Source: an uncultured Pseudomonadota bacterium (GTDB taxonomy: Bacteria; Myxococcota_A; UBA796; CAJQPC01). From it: a DNA stretch of 64,000 nt. Position 1 is the first letter of the stretch. Each line of letters begins with the position of its first letter. Both the position numbers and the translations under genes were made by a program. Of this stretch, positions 18,749-27,672 are shown in pieces. The stretch is taken from contig CAJXRZ010000027.1 in assembly GCA_913060515.1 (NCBI GenBank), positions 1 through 64,000 on the forward strand, written 5' to 3'. The notes beneath the pieces are model-generated. The model had not been told where the DNA came from. It saw only the letters and a list, made by a program, of their open reading frames with translations, and did no database searches.

Positions 18749-20239
18749 CTATCGCGACTCCACCATCTTGAAGCCCAGGCGCCCCATCACGCCCATGATC
18801 TCCACCTGCTTGTCCAGGTCTCCCTCCACCAGCTTGACGTGGCTGGCGTCGGCCGGAAACTGGCCGAAGGTGGGGTCCACAGGCACCCAACCATGGACTT
18901 CTCCCAGGTAGACCTCGGGCCACGCATGGTAGTAAAATCCTCCGTTCTCACCCATCGCATCGGAGTAAACCACCCCTGCTGCGATGCGTGAAGGGATGCC
19001 TGCAATGCGGGCCAAGGCCACGTAGAGCGCGGTGTGCTCGTTGCAGTCCCCCTGCCCCAGACGAAGCACCTCCAGGGCGTTGGGGACCGAGAGAGTCGGG
19101 GCTTTGATCAAGTAGCCATGTACCCAGTCCACAAGCGCCTCGGCGGCGTCTCTGCGGTTGCTCTGGCCCTCCAGCACTTCGGCGCTCTTCTCTTTGAGCT
19201 CTAGGTTCTCGATGGGCAAGAAGATGGTGGGCTGGAGAAACTCAGCCAGCGCCGGACTGGCCTCGGCGACGGGAAGGTCTCCGCTGAGCTCTTCGGCCAT
19301 CGGCACTTCGACCCGCACGTGGTCACCGGTGACCCGCTGAACGCCTCCATCAAAGACACGCTCAGGCTCTACCCCGAGGATCTGCAGCTCCAGAACGCGC
19401 ACGAGACGCGGCTGAGGCAAGTAGCCCTCCAACTTGACGGCCGAGAGCGCGATGATGTTCACCGGCTCGGCGCCCTGGGGCATGCGCTGCGCTTCTTCGG
19501 CGGTCTGACGCACCAGGGCCAGGCCCATCGCGCCCTCCTCTCGAATCACGTCCCCTGCGGGGGTGAGCAGGACCCGGCTGCTCATCTCGCCGATCTCCCG
19601 CTCCATCCAGTAGGCCTCCTCCCCGTCGGGCAGCAGCTCCACCCCGGAGACGGTCATTTCCATCTCCTGCTGGGAGAGGGTGATGGGGTCGAAGTAGGGC
19701 AAGGAGAAGCGCTTTCCGACGGCGATCTCGTCCTGGTGCTGGGAGAGCCAGGCGCCAATGGAGAGCGACATTTGGGGGGGCGCGTCGATGGGCAGGCTGA
19801 GCTCTTGAATCTCTCCGGCTTGGGCGATCTTCATGCGGATCTCGGTGGGGAGCACCTCGCCTTGTCCGGAGATCGAGACCTCGCCGGAGTCCATAAAGAA
19901 CTCGAAGCGCTTGAGGGTCCCGGTGTTGTCCATGACCGCTTGGCTGACGGTGACCACCTGCTTGAGCTGCCCAAAGGCTGCGATCTCAAAGGCCGAGCGG
20001 TTGCGCAGCAGCAGGCCCCCATCCACCGTCGGGGTCTCGCTCGATACGGCGTAGCCCACCTTCTGGTCCTCGAAGTAGATGCCCATCCAAGCCTCGGAGG
20101 AGGGACCGGCGGCCAAGGCCTCGATCTCGATGGGGATGAGCTGCTGCGCCCGTGACTGAGCCACGAACACCCCGGCCAGAGCCAGAAAGGCCACCAGTGC
20201 AGCGGCCTCGATCCAGGCCTGGGGATGCAGTCTCTTCAA
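18749..20239 (-). CDS. Membrane-anchored transglutaminase-like protein
   Basis: This 496-residue protein has an N-terminal membrane anchor (AAALVAFLALAGVFVAQS, 12-29), a long beta-rich region to about 330, and a C-terminal transglutaminase-like (papain-fold) domain. The catalytic triad is readable: C399 in GQGDCNEHT, H438 in YYHAWPEVYLG and the Asp in PVDPTFGQ near 454. Bacterial members act as cysteine proteases or amide-bond transferases in the periplasm; the substrate is unknown. It starts with TTG 20239 (GGAG five bases upstream), opens the long leftward series that leads to the Mla-like genes, and diverges from the PP2C-cNMP pair with about 50 bases between starts. Confidence 0.85.
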   Translation of the reverse strand: MKRLHPQAWIEAAALVAFLALAGVFVAQSRAQQLIPIEIEALAAGPSSEAWMGIYFEDQKVGYAVSSETPTVDGGLLLRNRSAFEIAAFGQLKQVVTVSQAVMDNTGTLKRFEFFMDSGEVSISGQGEVLPTEIRMKIAQAGEIQELSLPIDAPPQMSLSIGAWLSQHQDEIAVGKRFSLPYFDPITLSQQEMEMTVSGVELLPDGEEAYWMEREIGEMSSRVLLTPAGDVIREEGAMGLALVRQTAEEAQRMPQGAEPVNIIALSAVKLEGYLPQPRLVRVLELQILGVEPERVFDGGVQRVTGDHVRVEVPMAEELSGDLPVAEASPALAEFLQPTIFLPIENLELKEKSAEVLEGQSNRRDAAEALVDWVHGYLIKAPTLSVPNALEVLRLGQGDCNEHTALYVALARIAGIPSRIAAGVVYSDAMGENGGFYYHAWPEVYLGEVHGWVPVDPTFGQFPADASHVKLVEGDLDKQVEIMGVMGRLGFKMVESR

Positions 20240-20289
20240 GCTCGCTCCGTGTGCTTTGGACTAACATAGGCACCCAATCCAGAGGATGT

Positions 20290-21474
20290 GTGCCGCTCCA
20301 GATCCATAGCGTTGCTTTGTCCAGCCAAGACCGGCGCAAGCCTTCCGCGTCCACCCTGCACGACGCCAGTCTCGGCTTTCTAGGCATCGCCCACGCCACA
20401 GTGCTGCCCTCCTTGCTCGAGTCAGACCTGGGCTCGGCGGCCTCCAAGCTGGTCTTGGACACCGCACGGGGGCACATCGCCAAGGCCATCGCCGACCTGC
20501 GCACACGTGGCCAAGACCAGGACGAGGCCACCCAAGAAGTGCTGCGCACCGCGGCCAACCTGGCCCGCCTCGAGCTCTCTGCCTTCTCCATTCGCAAGCG
20601 CCAGAGCATAGAGTGCACCCTGGATCTCGCCTTGGTCTTGGACAGCGTGCTCTACGTCTGCCACCTGGGAGATGGGGCAACCTACCTGGTTCGGAAGGGC
20701 CTGGTTCACAAGCTCACCCAGGACCACATCAGCCAGGTGGCCCACGCCGCCAACGAGCGACCGGCGCGCACCCAGTCTTTGGGAATCGATGGGAGCGAAG
20801 CCGAGGTCTTGGCGGTCACGCTGGGGCGTTCAGATCGGGTCCTGCTCACGAGCCCTTGGCTCTCGATGAACCTGGACGAGCTGCGCCTGCGCGAGGCCAC
20901 CACAGACCCGACTCCAGATGGACTGACCGCCCGGCTCCTGAGCATCGGCCGAGACCGCGCCCCTCAGGCCGACATGGCTGTAGGCGTGATGCTGCCCATC
21001 GGCATCCAACCCAGCACCAGTCGCCCCGGAACAGGTCGTCTGGAGACCCTGGCGCGCACGCCGCTCTTTGCCTACTGCACCGAGCGAGAGCTCATCAGCT
21101 TGGCCGGCATCACGCGCCCGGCTCACTTCAAACAGGGCGAGACCCTCTTCTCCCAAGGGGAGCTGGGCAAGGCCATGTACCTGCTGGTGGCCGGCAAGGT
21201 CGAAGTGGTGCGCGATGGTCAGAGCATCGCGGAGCTTGGACCCGGCGCAAACTTCGGCGAGATGGCTCTGCTCGACGAGCCGGAGCGCAGCGCGACCATC
21301 ACGGCCTTAGAGCCGGCAGAGGCCCTCATCATCACGCGAGAGGCCTTCTTTGCTTTGCTGAAGCGGGACCCCACCCTGGCGGTCAAGGTGCTCTGGAACA
21401 TGCTACTGCGCCTGTCCTCGAACCTCCGATCCACCTCGGAGAAGCTGGCTGCCCTAGAGAGAGCGCTCAAATGA
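20290..21474 (+). CDS. Degenerate PP2C-like domain fused to a cyclic-nucleotide-binding domain
   Basis: This protein is about 394 residues long. Residues 1-235 align by pattern with PP2C phosphatases (LDLALVLDSVLYVCHLGDGATYLVRKG ~ the VHVGDSRAYLLR strand), but the metal-binding motifs are gone: no RxxNED, the DGMGG turn reads GIAHAT, the SDG site is TSPWL and the GRDN site is GRDRAP. It is therefore a pseudophosphatase candidate. Residues about 245-390 are a cNMP-binding domain with the phosphate cassette FGEMALLDEPERSATI, including the Arg expected to contact the cyclic phosphate. Start choice is uncertain; GTG 20290 fits the domain start, since further extension runs into the divergent gene. 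Its stop overlaps the next start by ATGA. Confidence 0.75.
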   Translation: MPLQIHSVALSSQDRRKPSASTLHDASLGFLGIAHATVLPSLLESDLGSAASKLVLDTARGHIAKAIADLRTRGQDQDEATQEVLRTAANLARLELSAFSIRKRQSIECTLDLALVLDSVLYVCHLGDGATYLVRKGLVHKLTQDHISQVAHAANERPARTQSLGIDGSEAEVLAVTLGRSDRVLLTSPWLSMNLDELRLREATTDPTPDGLTARLLSIGRDRAPQADMAVGVMLPIGIQPSTSRPGTGRLETLARTPLFAYCTERELISLAGITRPAHFKQGETLFSQGELGKAMYLLVAGKVEVVRDGQSIAELGPGANFGEMALLDEPERSATITALEPAEALIITREAFFALLKRDPTLAVKVLWNMLLRLSSNLRSTSEKLAALERALK

Positions 21475-22748
21475 CCACGGCACTGCACATTGACGCTTGG
21501 GTGACCACCGACACCGGTCGGGTACGCAAGCACAACGAAGACAGCGCCCTGGTTGAGCCCAGTCTGGGCCTGTATGTGGTCTGCGACGGCATGGGCGGCT
21601 TCAAGCGCGGCGACGTGGCCAGCTCACTGGCTTGCTCGGTGGTCCTGGAGTCCATCACAGCGGGCAAACGAACCTTGGCGCTGCACGCTGAGCAGCCCAG
21701 CTCCGCGACCATTGCCGCGGTCCAAGCCTTGCTCCAGAACGCCGTTCAGCGCGCTTGCGAGGAGATCTACCAAGCCGGCGCCAGCATCGCTGGAGACGGC
21801 GGCCGGATGGGCACCACCCTGGACGCGGTCCTGGTCATCGCCGACCAAGCCTTCACCGCCCACGTGGGCGATGGGCGCATCTACTTGATTCGCGGCGGCG
21901 AGTGCCACCAAGTGACCGAGGACCACAGCCTGGTCCAAGAGCAGCTGCGCGAGGGGCTCATCACCCCCGACCAAGCCAGAAAGGCCAAGAACAAGAACGT
22001 GATCACGCGGGCCCTTGGGGTCTTCCCGAGCGTCTTGGTGGACCTGCTCTACATTCAGCTCGCCCCCGGCGATGCCCTGCTGCTCTGCTCCGACGGCCTG
22101 CATGGCTACGTCGGCGCCCCTGAGATGATTGAACCGGTGGCCTCTGGCAAGGCCGGCGGGACCGAGGCCCTGGTCGACAGAGCAAACAAGCGCGGCGGCC
22201 GGGACAACATCACCGCACTTGTCGTGCGCGTGGACGCCGAGAACCCCAACGAGCCCCGAGATGAGGCCGCTGCGACCCAGCACATCGAGGCGCTGCGTCG
22301 CTGCGATCTCTTCTCCTTCTGCACCTACCGTGAGCTTGTGCAGATCTCCGGGCTCTGCGAGACCCGGCAAGTGCCCGCCAACACCACGCTCTTCATCGAA
22401 GACGAGCTGGGCGGCGAGTGCTTCATCATCGAGACCGGCTCCGTAGAGATTCTGCGCGGCGGCGTCACTCTGGCCAATCTGGGCCCCGCTGCCTACTTCG
22501 GCGAGATGTCCTTCATCGACTCGCCTCGGCGCAGCGCGACGGTTCGAACCACCAGCGCCAGCCAGTTCCTGGTGCTCTCCCGGAACGAGTTCCTGCGCTT
22601 GGTGCGGCAAGACTCTGCCCTGGCCACCAAGCTCATGTGGCGCCTGCTGCATCACTTGGCCCGCATGGTGCGAAACGCCAACGCCAGAGTGCTGGCCGGC
22701 GTGACCACGCTGGAGATCGACTCGATCGACCTGGATCTTGATCAATAG
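21471..22748 (+). CDS. PP2C-family protein phosphatase fused to a cyclic-nucleotide-binding domain
   Basis: This 425-residue paralog of the preceding gene keeps the PP2C motifs: DTGRVRKHNED at 16-26, VVCDGMGG, GTTLDAVLV, HVGDGRIYLIRGG, LCSDGLHGYV and GGRDNITALVV. The Asp residues needed for the two metals are present, so it should dephosphorylate phospho-Ser/Thr. Residues about 280-415 form a cNMP-binding domain with YFGEMSFIDSPRRSATV. Fusion suggests phosphatase output controlled by cyclic nucleotide. The pseudo-enzyme encoded just upstream, coupled by a four-base overlap, may form a heterodimer with it. Confidence 0.88.
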   Translation: MTTALHIDAWVTTDTGRVRKHNEDSALVEPSLGLYVVCDGMGGFKRGDVASSLACSVVLESITAGKRTLALHAEQPSSATIAAVQALLQNAVQRACEEIYQAGASIAGDGGRMGTTLDAVLVIADQAFTAHVGDGRIYLIRGGECHQVTEDHSLVQEQLREGLITPDQARKAKNKNVITRALGVFPSVLVDLLYIQLAPGDALLLCSDGLHGYVGAPEMIEPVASGKAGGTEALVDRANKRGGRDNITALVVRVDAENPNEPRDEAAATQHIEALRRCDLFSFCTYRELVQISGLCETRQVPANTTLFIEDELGGECFIIETGSVEILRGGVTLANLGPAAYFGEMSFIDSPRRSATVRTTSASQFLVLSRNEFLRLVRQDSALATKLMWRLLHHLARMVRNANARVLAGVTTLEIDSIDLDLDQ

Positions 22749-22784
22749 CCCAGAGCCCGCCGAGAGCACGTGTAGACTGCTGCG

Positions 22785-25265
22785 GTGAATCCACTTTTGG
22801 TCTGGTTTCTGGGCGCGGGCTTGCTCGCACAGGATGGATGGGGCGGCTCCCAGGCTGAGCCCGTTCCGGATCCGGAGCCGCCCAGCGGCTTCTCCGGAGC
22901 GGTGGTCCCCGCGACTCCGGCCGTGGCGCAGCAGGGCTTCGTCATGCCAACCCTGCTCTCAGTCCCACAGATTCCTTGGCCAGAGGGCGCCCCGTTTGAG
23001 CCCGCCTCGGTCTCCTTGGTCTTGGTCTTGGGCACAGAGGGGCAGGTGACGGAGGTCAGCGCGACCGCTGGGGAAGAGCCCTTCCTCAGTCTGGCCTTGT
23101 TGGCGGCAGAGGACCTTCAGTTCACCCCCGCATACGAGGACGGTGCGCCTGTAGAGGTGGAGCTGCCATTTGAGTGGCCCTTCACCCCACCCCCCATCAA
23201 CCTGAGCGGACAGCTGATCATCGTGGGCGATGGGGACAACAGCCCCGCCCGAGTCAGTCTCTTCTTAGACGGGCAGCCCTTCGGCGAGACCGACGAGAAG
23301 GGTGCATTCGCGGCCCGCTTGGTTCCCGCCGGCGCACACCAGATCAGCATCGAAGACCCCAACCTGACAATGGCCCCACTGGACTTCGTTCTCGAGCCCG
23401 ACCAAGCCATCGAGCTCAACCTGGTCGCGCTGCCCGAAGGCCAAGACAACGTCGCGGTGGGCGTGTACACCCGCAAGCGCTCCGAGGTGGTGACCCGCAG
23501 CCTGAGCGCCGAGGAGCTGCGCACCACCCCCGGCACCATGGGCGACCCGGTCCGCGCGGTTCAGAACCTGCCCGGCGTGGTGCGCACCCCTTTCGACTCC
23601 GGCTGGCTGATCGTGCGTGGCGGCTCCCCCCGGGACACCGGGGTCTTCATCGACGGTCAGCGCGTGCCGCTGGTCTACCACTTGGGCGGCTTCACCTCGG
23701 TGCTGCACCCCTCCATGGTGGACACCGTCGACTTCATGCCCGGCGGCTTTGGGCCCCGATACGGTCGCGCCATCGCCGGCGCCGTGGACTTGAGCTCTCA
23801 GGCGGCCAGCCAGGAGTACCGGGTGGAGGCCGGCGCTGACCTGGTCCACGCCGGGGCCTTTGTGCAAGCGCCCCTAAACGATGAGGTCTCCATGGCGGCC
23901 AGCCTGCGCCGCTCCTACCTGGACCGCATCGTCTCAGCGGTCACCACCCCCGAACAAGCCGCCATCGTGCCGCGCTTCTACGACTGGCAGGTGCGGGTCG
24001 ACGGCCAGGACGCTGGCGTGTTCTACCTGGGCTACAAAGACAGCATCAACGCCCCAACCGGCTTGGACGGCGACACGGTTCAGGTCAGCATCGTCACCCA
24101 CCGGGTTCTAGGACGGGTCGAGAGAGACACAAGCCTGGGCCGTTTGAGTCTGCGCCCGGTCTTCGCAGACGACGCCTACTACCTGGACTACAGCGAGGAC
24201 AGAGACGAGCGCCGCACCCGCACGGGCAGCCTGCGCATACAGATGGACTCCGGCGAAGGCCAGAACTGGGGATTGCAGACCGGTCTAGACACCGAGCTGA
24301 GCGTCTTCCGCATCAACGTGGCCACCAACTGCGGCGACGATGCCTGCCCTGGAATCGTCAAACAGGCCACCATGGGCTCGACCGACCCATACATGCGCAT
24401 GCGCATCGGAGACGCCAATGGCAGCCACTTGCTGCTCGGCGGACGCATCGACACCCTTCTGATCGACTCTCAGCAGCTGCGCTGGGCCCCCTCCCCGCGC
24501 GTTGCAGCGGTGGTCCAGGCCACCGAAAACTGGACTCTGGTCGGGGACGCGGGTGTCTACCGCCAATACCCGCCCATCGAGTGGGCCGTCGGCTTGCCCA
24601 CCGGCCGCTACTTGGACCTGGAACAGAGCCGAGGCTTTGGCGGCGGAGCCCACTGGCAGGCCCCTCAGCTCTCCTTCGACGTGGACGCCTACTGGCGACA
24701 GATGGACCAGCTGACCATCTTCGAAGAAGACGGTTCTACGGGCCAGGGCCAAGGCAAAGCCTACGGAATCGAGACCCTCTCCCGCTTCCGCTACGGCGGA
24801 TTCTCCGGATGGGTGGCCTACACCTACAGCCGCTCCCTCCGGCGGGACGAGGCCGGCGACGGCTGGCGGGCGCACACCTACGACCAGCCGCACTACTTTG
24901 TGCTCGTTGGGGCCTATCAGCTGCCCAAGGATTGGAGCCTGAGCGCCCGCTTCAGAGCCGGCTCCGGATACCCCAGAGAGCCCGATGCGGACGACGCCTT
25001 GGACATCCTGACCCAGAACGAGGTCCCCCTGGACATGACCTCGACGCGGCTCCCGAGCTACCACAGCCTGGACATCAAGATCTCCAGGCTCCATGACGTG
25101 CGCGCCTGGGAGTTGGAGTACTACCTGGACATCCAGAACGTCTACAACCGGCGCATCCCCGAGCCGGTCATCACCGGCATTGACGACAGAAACACCGCCT
25201 ATGGCTTCGGACTGACCACCCTGCCGATCTTCGGCATCAAAGGGGCCTACACCAAGGAGCGTTGA
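22785..25265 (+). CDS. TonB-dependent receptor with N-terminal TonB_C-like and carboxypeptidase-regulatory domains
   Basis: This 826-residue outer-membrane protein has a signal peptide in the first 20 residues. A TonB C-terminal-like domain at about 55-135 (SLVLVLGTEGQVTEVSATAG ... LQFTPAYEDGAPVEVELPF) comes next, then a carboxypeptidase regulatory-like domain (about 140-220). A plug domain follows with the block GWLIVRGGSPRDTGVFIDGQRVPLVYH and GFGPRYGRAIAGAVDL, and then a beta-barrel with many aromatic-ending strands. It would import an unknown ligand using proton-motive force via TonB. GTG 22785 is the start. Its TGA lies just before the next lipoprotein, which shares the transcript. Confidence 0.88.
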   Translation: MNPLLVWFLGAGLLAQDGWGGSQAEPVPDPEPPSGFSGAVVPATPAVAQQGFVMPTLLSVPQIPWPEGAPFEPASVSLVLVLGTEGQVTEVSATAGEEPFLSLALLAAEDLQFTPAYEDGAPVEVELPFEWPFTPPPINLSGQLIIVGDGDNSPARVSLFLDGQPFGETDEKGAFAARLVPAGAHQISIEDPNLTMAPLDFVLEPDQAIELNLVALPEGQDNVAVGVYTRKRSEVVTRSLSAEELRTTPGTMGDPVRAVQNLPGVVRTPFDSGWLIVRGGSPRDTGVFIDGQRVPLVYHLGGFTSVLHPSMVDTVDFMPGGFGPRYGRAIAGAVDLSSQAASQEYRVEAGADLVHAGAFVQAPLNDEVSMAASLRRSYLDRIVSAVTTPEQAAIVPRFYDWQVRVDGQDAGVFYLGYKDSINAPTGLDGDTVQVSIVTHRVLGRVERDTSLGRLSLRPVFADDAYYLDYSEDRDERRTRTGSLRIQMDSGEGQNWGLQTGLDTELSVFRINVATNCGDDACPGIVKQATMGSTDPYMRMRIGDANGSHLLLGGRIDTLLIDSQQLRWAPSPRVAAVVQATENWTLVGDAGVYRQYPPIEWAVGLPTGRYLDLEQSRGFGGGAHWQAPQLSFDVDAYWRQMDQLTIFEEDGSTGQGQGKAYGIETLSRFRYGGFSGWVAYTYSRSLRRDEAGDGWRAHTYDQPHYFVLVGAYQLPKDWSLSARFRAGSGYPREPDADDALDILTQNEVPLDMTSTRLPSYHSLDIKISRLHDVRAWELEYYLDIQNVYNRRIPEPVITGIDDRNTAYGFGLTTLPIFGIKGAYTKER

Positions 25266-25327
25266 GCCAAGGGAAAGCGCGCAACCTTCGGGGACTCGTG
25301 GCATCCCAAAGCAGCCCCGGATCCTTC

Positions 25328-26989
25328 ATGTCGCTGCTCCTGCTCGCGCTGGCCTGTACATCCTCCTCCGCGCCCGATGACTCCCCTCCAGAGAACCCGC
25401 CGGACACCGCCATCGGAGAGGGGCCTGGCGACTGGGAGGACCCCCTGAGCATCGCCAGAGACCTGGGCGTAGACGACAAGGGCATGGAGCTCACTGACGC
25501 GGTGATGGCGGGCGAGTTCCTGGTGCTCGCAGGTCAACAACAGCAGGGAAAGGGCGGGGTCTGGCTCTTCGATCACGCCAGCGACCCACTGGACCCCGGC
25601 TACATCGGCACCACCACCCTGCGCAACGTTCAGCAGGTGTGCTGGGACGGCGAGAAGATCTGGGGCACGGACCGCAGCGCCTTCTTGTACCGCTTCAGCA
25701 TCGACTCCGATGGGGTGCGCGAGGACCGCCACTGGGACCTGGGCCCCAACGATGGCGGGGTGAGCTGCGATGCCACCTATGTGGCCGCCGCCCGCGGCAG
25801 CATGGGCGCCTACCTCTGGGAGAAGGACGGAGATGGCATCGACGAGGTCGCCTTCTTCGATGAGAAGGTGACCGAGGTCCTGCTGGCTGGCGAGCACCTG
25901 TACTTGCTGGCCCCAGACGCCTTGATCAAGGTGCGAACCAACACCCAAGAGGAGCTGGGTCGCCTGGCCTTGCAGGGCTACTGCCGCGATTTGGAAGCCG
26001 ACGAGAGCGGCTTGGTGATGGCCTGCGGCAGCGACGGTGTGATGCTGGTGGATGCGGAAGAGATGAGCCTGAGCGGCAGCTGGCGCGGCAACATCAGCGC
26101 ACGCGGGGTCTCCCTGGGCCCCGATGGCATCGTGGTCGCCGGGTGGACCGACGTGGTCTTGCTGGACCGCCAGGGCACCTTCATCGGCAGCGAACCCACC
26201 AACAGCGCCGCGATGGACAGCACCCAGGACGCCAACGGCAACATCTACATCGCCGACTGGCGCACGCCCTTCATGCTTCAGCTCAACAGCACGGCCCACA
26301 GCCCGGAGCTGGTCTTGGTCCCCGACTTGGCCCGCGACGGCGCCACCATCGAGATCCGCAACGAAGGCACCGCGCCCCTCTGGATCAATGGGGTGAGCGA
26401 GGGGGAGCTGGAATCCCAGCGCGTGGCGCCTGGCGGCTACACCTTCTGGCACCTGCCCGAGACCTTGGAAGGCACCCCCACCATCGAGACCGATGACCCA
26501 GACGAGGCCAGCGTCACTCTGGATCTCGGCACGCGAGGCGGCCTCTCCGTCGGAGATGTGGCGCCCCAGATCCAGGAGTTCGACACCGAGCGCCAGGAGT
26601 GGAAGCTCTCCGACCACGCCGGCAAGGTGGTCTGGGTGGGCCTGTTCGAGGACGGCTGCCCGGTGTGCTCCAGCGAGGTCGGCGCCACCGAGTTGGCCTT
26701 GGTCCAGGCCTTCGGCGAGCGCGATGATCTGGAACGGGTCTGGGTGTACACCGAGGGGGCTTCCGCGGAGCGGCCGGAAGAGTGGCGTGAGGAGGCCGAG
26801 ATCGCTGGCGCGGTGCTGGTCGACGCCAACCAAAACGTGCGCTTTGACTACTTCATCGAGAACGGTGGGGACGCCTTTGCCCGCAATCCCCGGCACTTCG
26901 TGATCGACCAGGAGGGCAAGATCGCCTTCATCGCGACGAACCTGGAGATCCAGGGAGAGATCGCGGTGATGGAGAGCTTGCTGGAGTAG
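25328..26989 (+). CDS. Lipoprotein with propeller-like region and C-terminal thioredoxin-like domain
   Basis: From ATG 25328 the product is 553 residues: MSLLLLALAC with the lipidated Cys at 10, an acidic Pro linker, then a repetitive beta region (LVLAGQQQQGKGGVWLFD, GEHLYLLAPDALIKV and similar) suggestive of a propeller. An Ig-like stretch (ATIEIRNEGTAPLWINGV) follows, and then a TlpA/AhpC-like thioredoxin fold ending the protein. The redox site reads GCPVCSSE, i.e. CPVC, and the cis-Pro loop is in ARNPRHFVIDQEGKIAF. It may act in disulfide or peroxide chemistry at the outer membrane. An alternative TTG start at 25262 overlaps the receptor stop and would add a basic n-region. It is probably functionally tied to the receptor. 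Confidence 0.75.
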   Translation: MSLLLLALACTSSSAPDDSPPENPPDTAIGEGPGDWEDPLSIARDLGVDDKGMELTDAVMAGEFLVLAGQQQQGKGGVWLFDHASDPLDPGYIGTTTLRNVQQVCWDGEKIWGTDRSAFLYRFSIDSDGVREDRHWDLGPNDGGVSCDATYVAAARGSMGAYLWEKDGDGIDEVAFFDEKVTEVLLAGEHLYLLAPDALIKVRTNTQEELGRLALQGYCRDLEADESGLVMACGSDGVMLVDAEEMSLSGSWRGNISARGVSLGPDGIVVAGWTDVVLLDRQGTFIGSEPTNSAAMDSTQDANGNIYIADWRTPFMLQLNSTAHSPELVLVPDLARDGATIEIRNEGTAPLWINGVSEGELESQRVAPGGYTFWHLPETLEGTPTIETDDPDEASVTLDLGTRGGLSVGDVAPQIQEFDTERQEWKLSDHAGKVVWVGLFEDGCPVCSSEVGATELALVQAFGERDDLERVWVYTEGASAERPEEWREEAEIAGAVLVDANQNVRFDYFIENGGDAFARNPRHFVIDQEGKIAFIATNLEIQGEIAVMESLLE

Positions 26990-26991
26990 GG

Positions 26992-27019
26992 CCGGCGCCA
27001 CACTTGCTGTGAACGCCGG
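26992..27019. terminator. Weak hairpin between convergent genes
   Basis: CCGGCG at 26992-26997 can pair with CGCCGG at 27014-27019 around a 16-base loop, in the 45-base gap between the thioredoxin-like lipoprotein and the convergent YciI-like gene. There is no T-tract on either side, so this is only a candidate. Confidence 0.25.
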
Positions 27020-27034
27020 TGCCCCAGATCTTCG

Positions 27035-27325
27035 CTACATCGCACCCTGCTCGTAGACCCGGCAGCTGTGAATCGCTGGGTTGGCTTTGGCCATCGCCAT
27101 GGCCTCGTCCCAAGACGCTGCGTTCACGATGCTCATGCCGGTGATGCTCTCTGGGCCCAGGGGCAGATCGGTGACCTGGCCATCCTTGACCTCCTTGCCG
27201 CCCATCAGAGGACCGACGTTGTCGACCATCATGGAGCCATAGTCCTGGAACCACTTGCCCCAGGCGGCGCCAATCTCAGGGGTGGGGGGAACGAAACCAT
27301 AGTGAATGAGCACGAACTTCTTCAT
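27035..27325 (-). CDS. YciI-like protein
   Basis: This 96-residue protein has the YCII ferredoxin-like fold pattern: MKKFVLIHYGFV at the start, a central Gly/Pro loop (KDGQVTDLPLGPESITG), then the strand-helix MSIVNAASWDEAMAMAKANPAI and a short end strand (SCRVYEQ). Proteins of this family are small soluble dimers of unsettled function; some are dioxygenase- or dehalogenase-like. The start ATG overlaps the stop of the ArsR-type regulator (ATGA), so the pair is a two-gene operon. Pairs of ArsR/SdpR-type regulators with YCII or AHSA1 proteins are common, though the signal is usually unknown. Confidence 0.85.
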   Translation of the reverse strand: MKKFVLIHYGFVPPTPEIGAAWGKWFQDYGSMMVDNVGPLMGGKEVKDGQVTDLPLGPESITGMSIVNAASWDEAMAMAKANPAIHSCRVYEQGAM

Positions 27326-27666
27326 TGTTCTTCTCCGGTCTTGGGTGTGCGCGCGACAAAGTCCGCGTAGTTCTCAAAGGAGGCCAGGTCGGTCCCCCAC
27401 AAGGTGTGGAAGAGCCCGGCCCAGGCTTGGACCTGCATCATGCCTTCTCGACGGAAGGCGAGAATATTGGTTCGTCCGAGCTTTTTTCGCTTCACCAGCC
27501 CAGCCTTCTCCAACACCTTGATGTGCTTGTGAATCGCTGGCAGAGACAGTCCCCGCGCGTCGGCGAGCTGATGAATGGCAAAGGGCTGCAAGGCGAGCAT
27601 GCGCACAATCTCTCGGCGGTGTTCATTGGCGAGAGCGCCAAAGAGCTGGTCGAGGGTCTGGGACAT
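27322..27666 (-). CDS. ArsR/SdpR-type winged-helix regulator
   Basis: This 114-residue winged-helix protein begins MSQTLDQLFGALANEHRREIVRML, the standard ArsR opening. The recognition helix is around LSLPAIHKHIKVLEKAGLVKRKK, and the wing is GRTNILAFRREG. There is no Cys-Val-Cys metal box, so metal sensing is unlikely; it fits the SdpR/HTH_20 branch. The ATG at 27666 has no ribosome binding site in front of it, and a perfect inverted repeat begins seven bases upstream, so the mRNA may be leaderless or very short. It probably represses itself and the YciI-like gene. Confidence 0.88.
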   Translation of the reverse strand: MSQTLDQLFGALANEHRREIVRMLALQPFAIHQLADARGLSLPAIHKHIKVLEKAGLVKRKKLGRTNILAFRREGMMQVQAWAGLFHTLWGTDLASFENYADFVARTPKTGEEQ

Positions 27667-27672
27667 TAAAGG

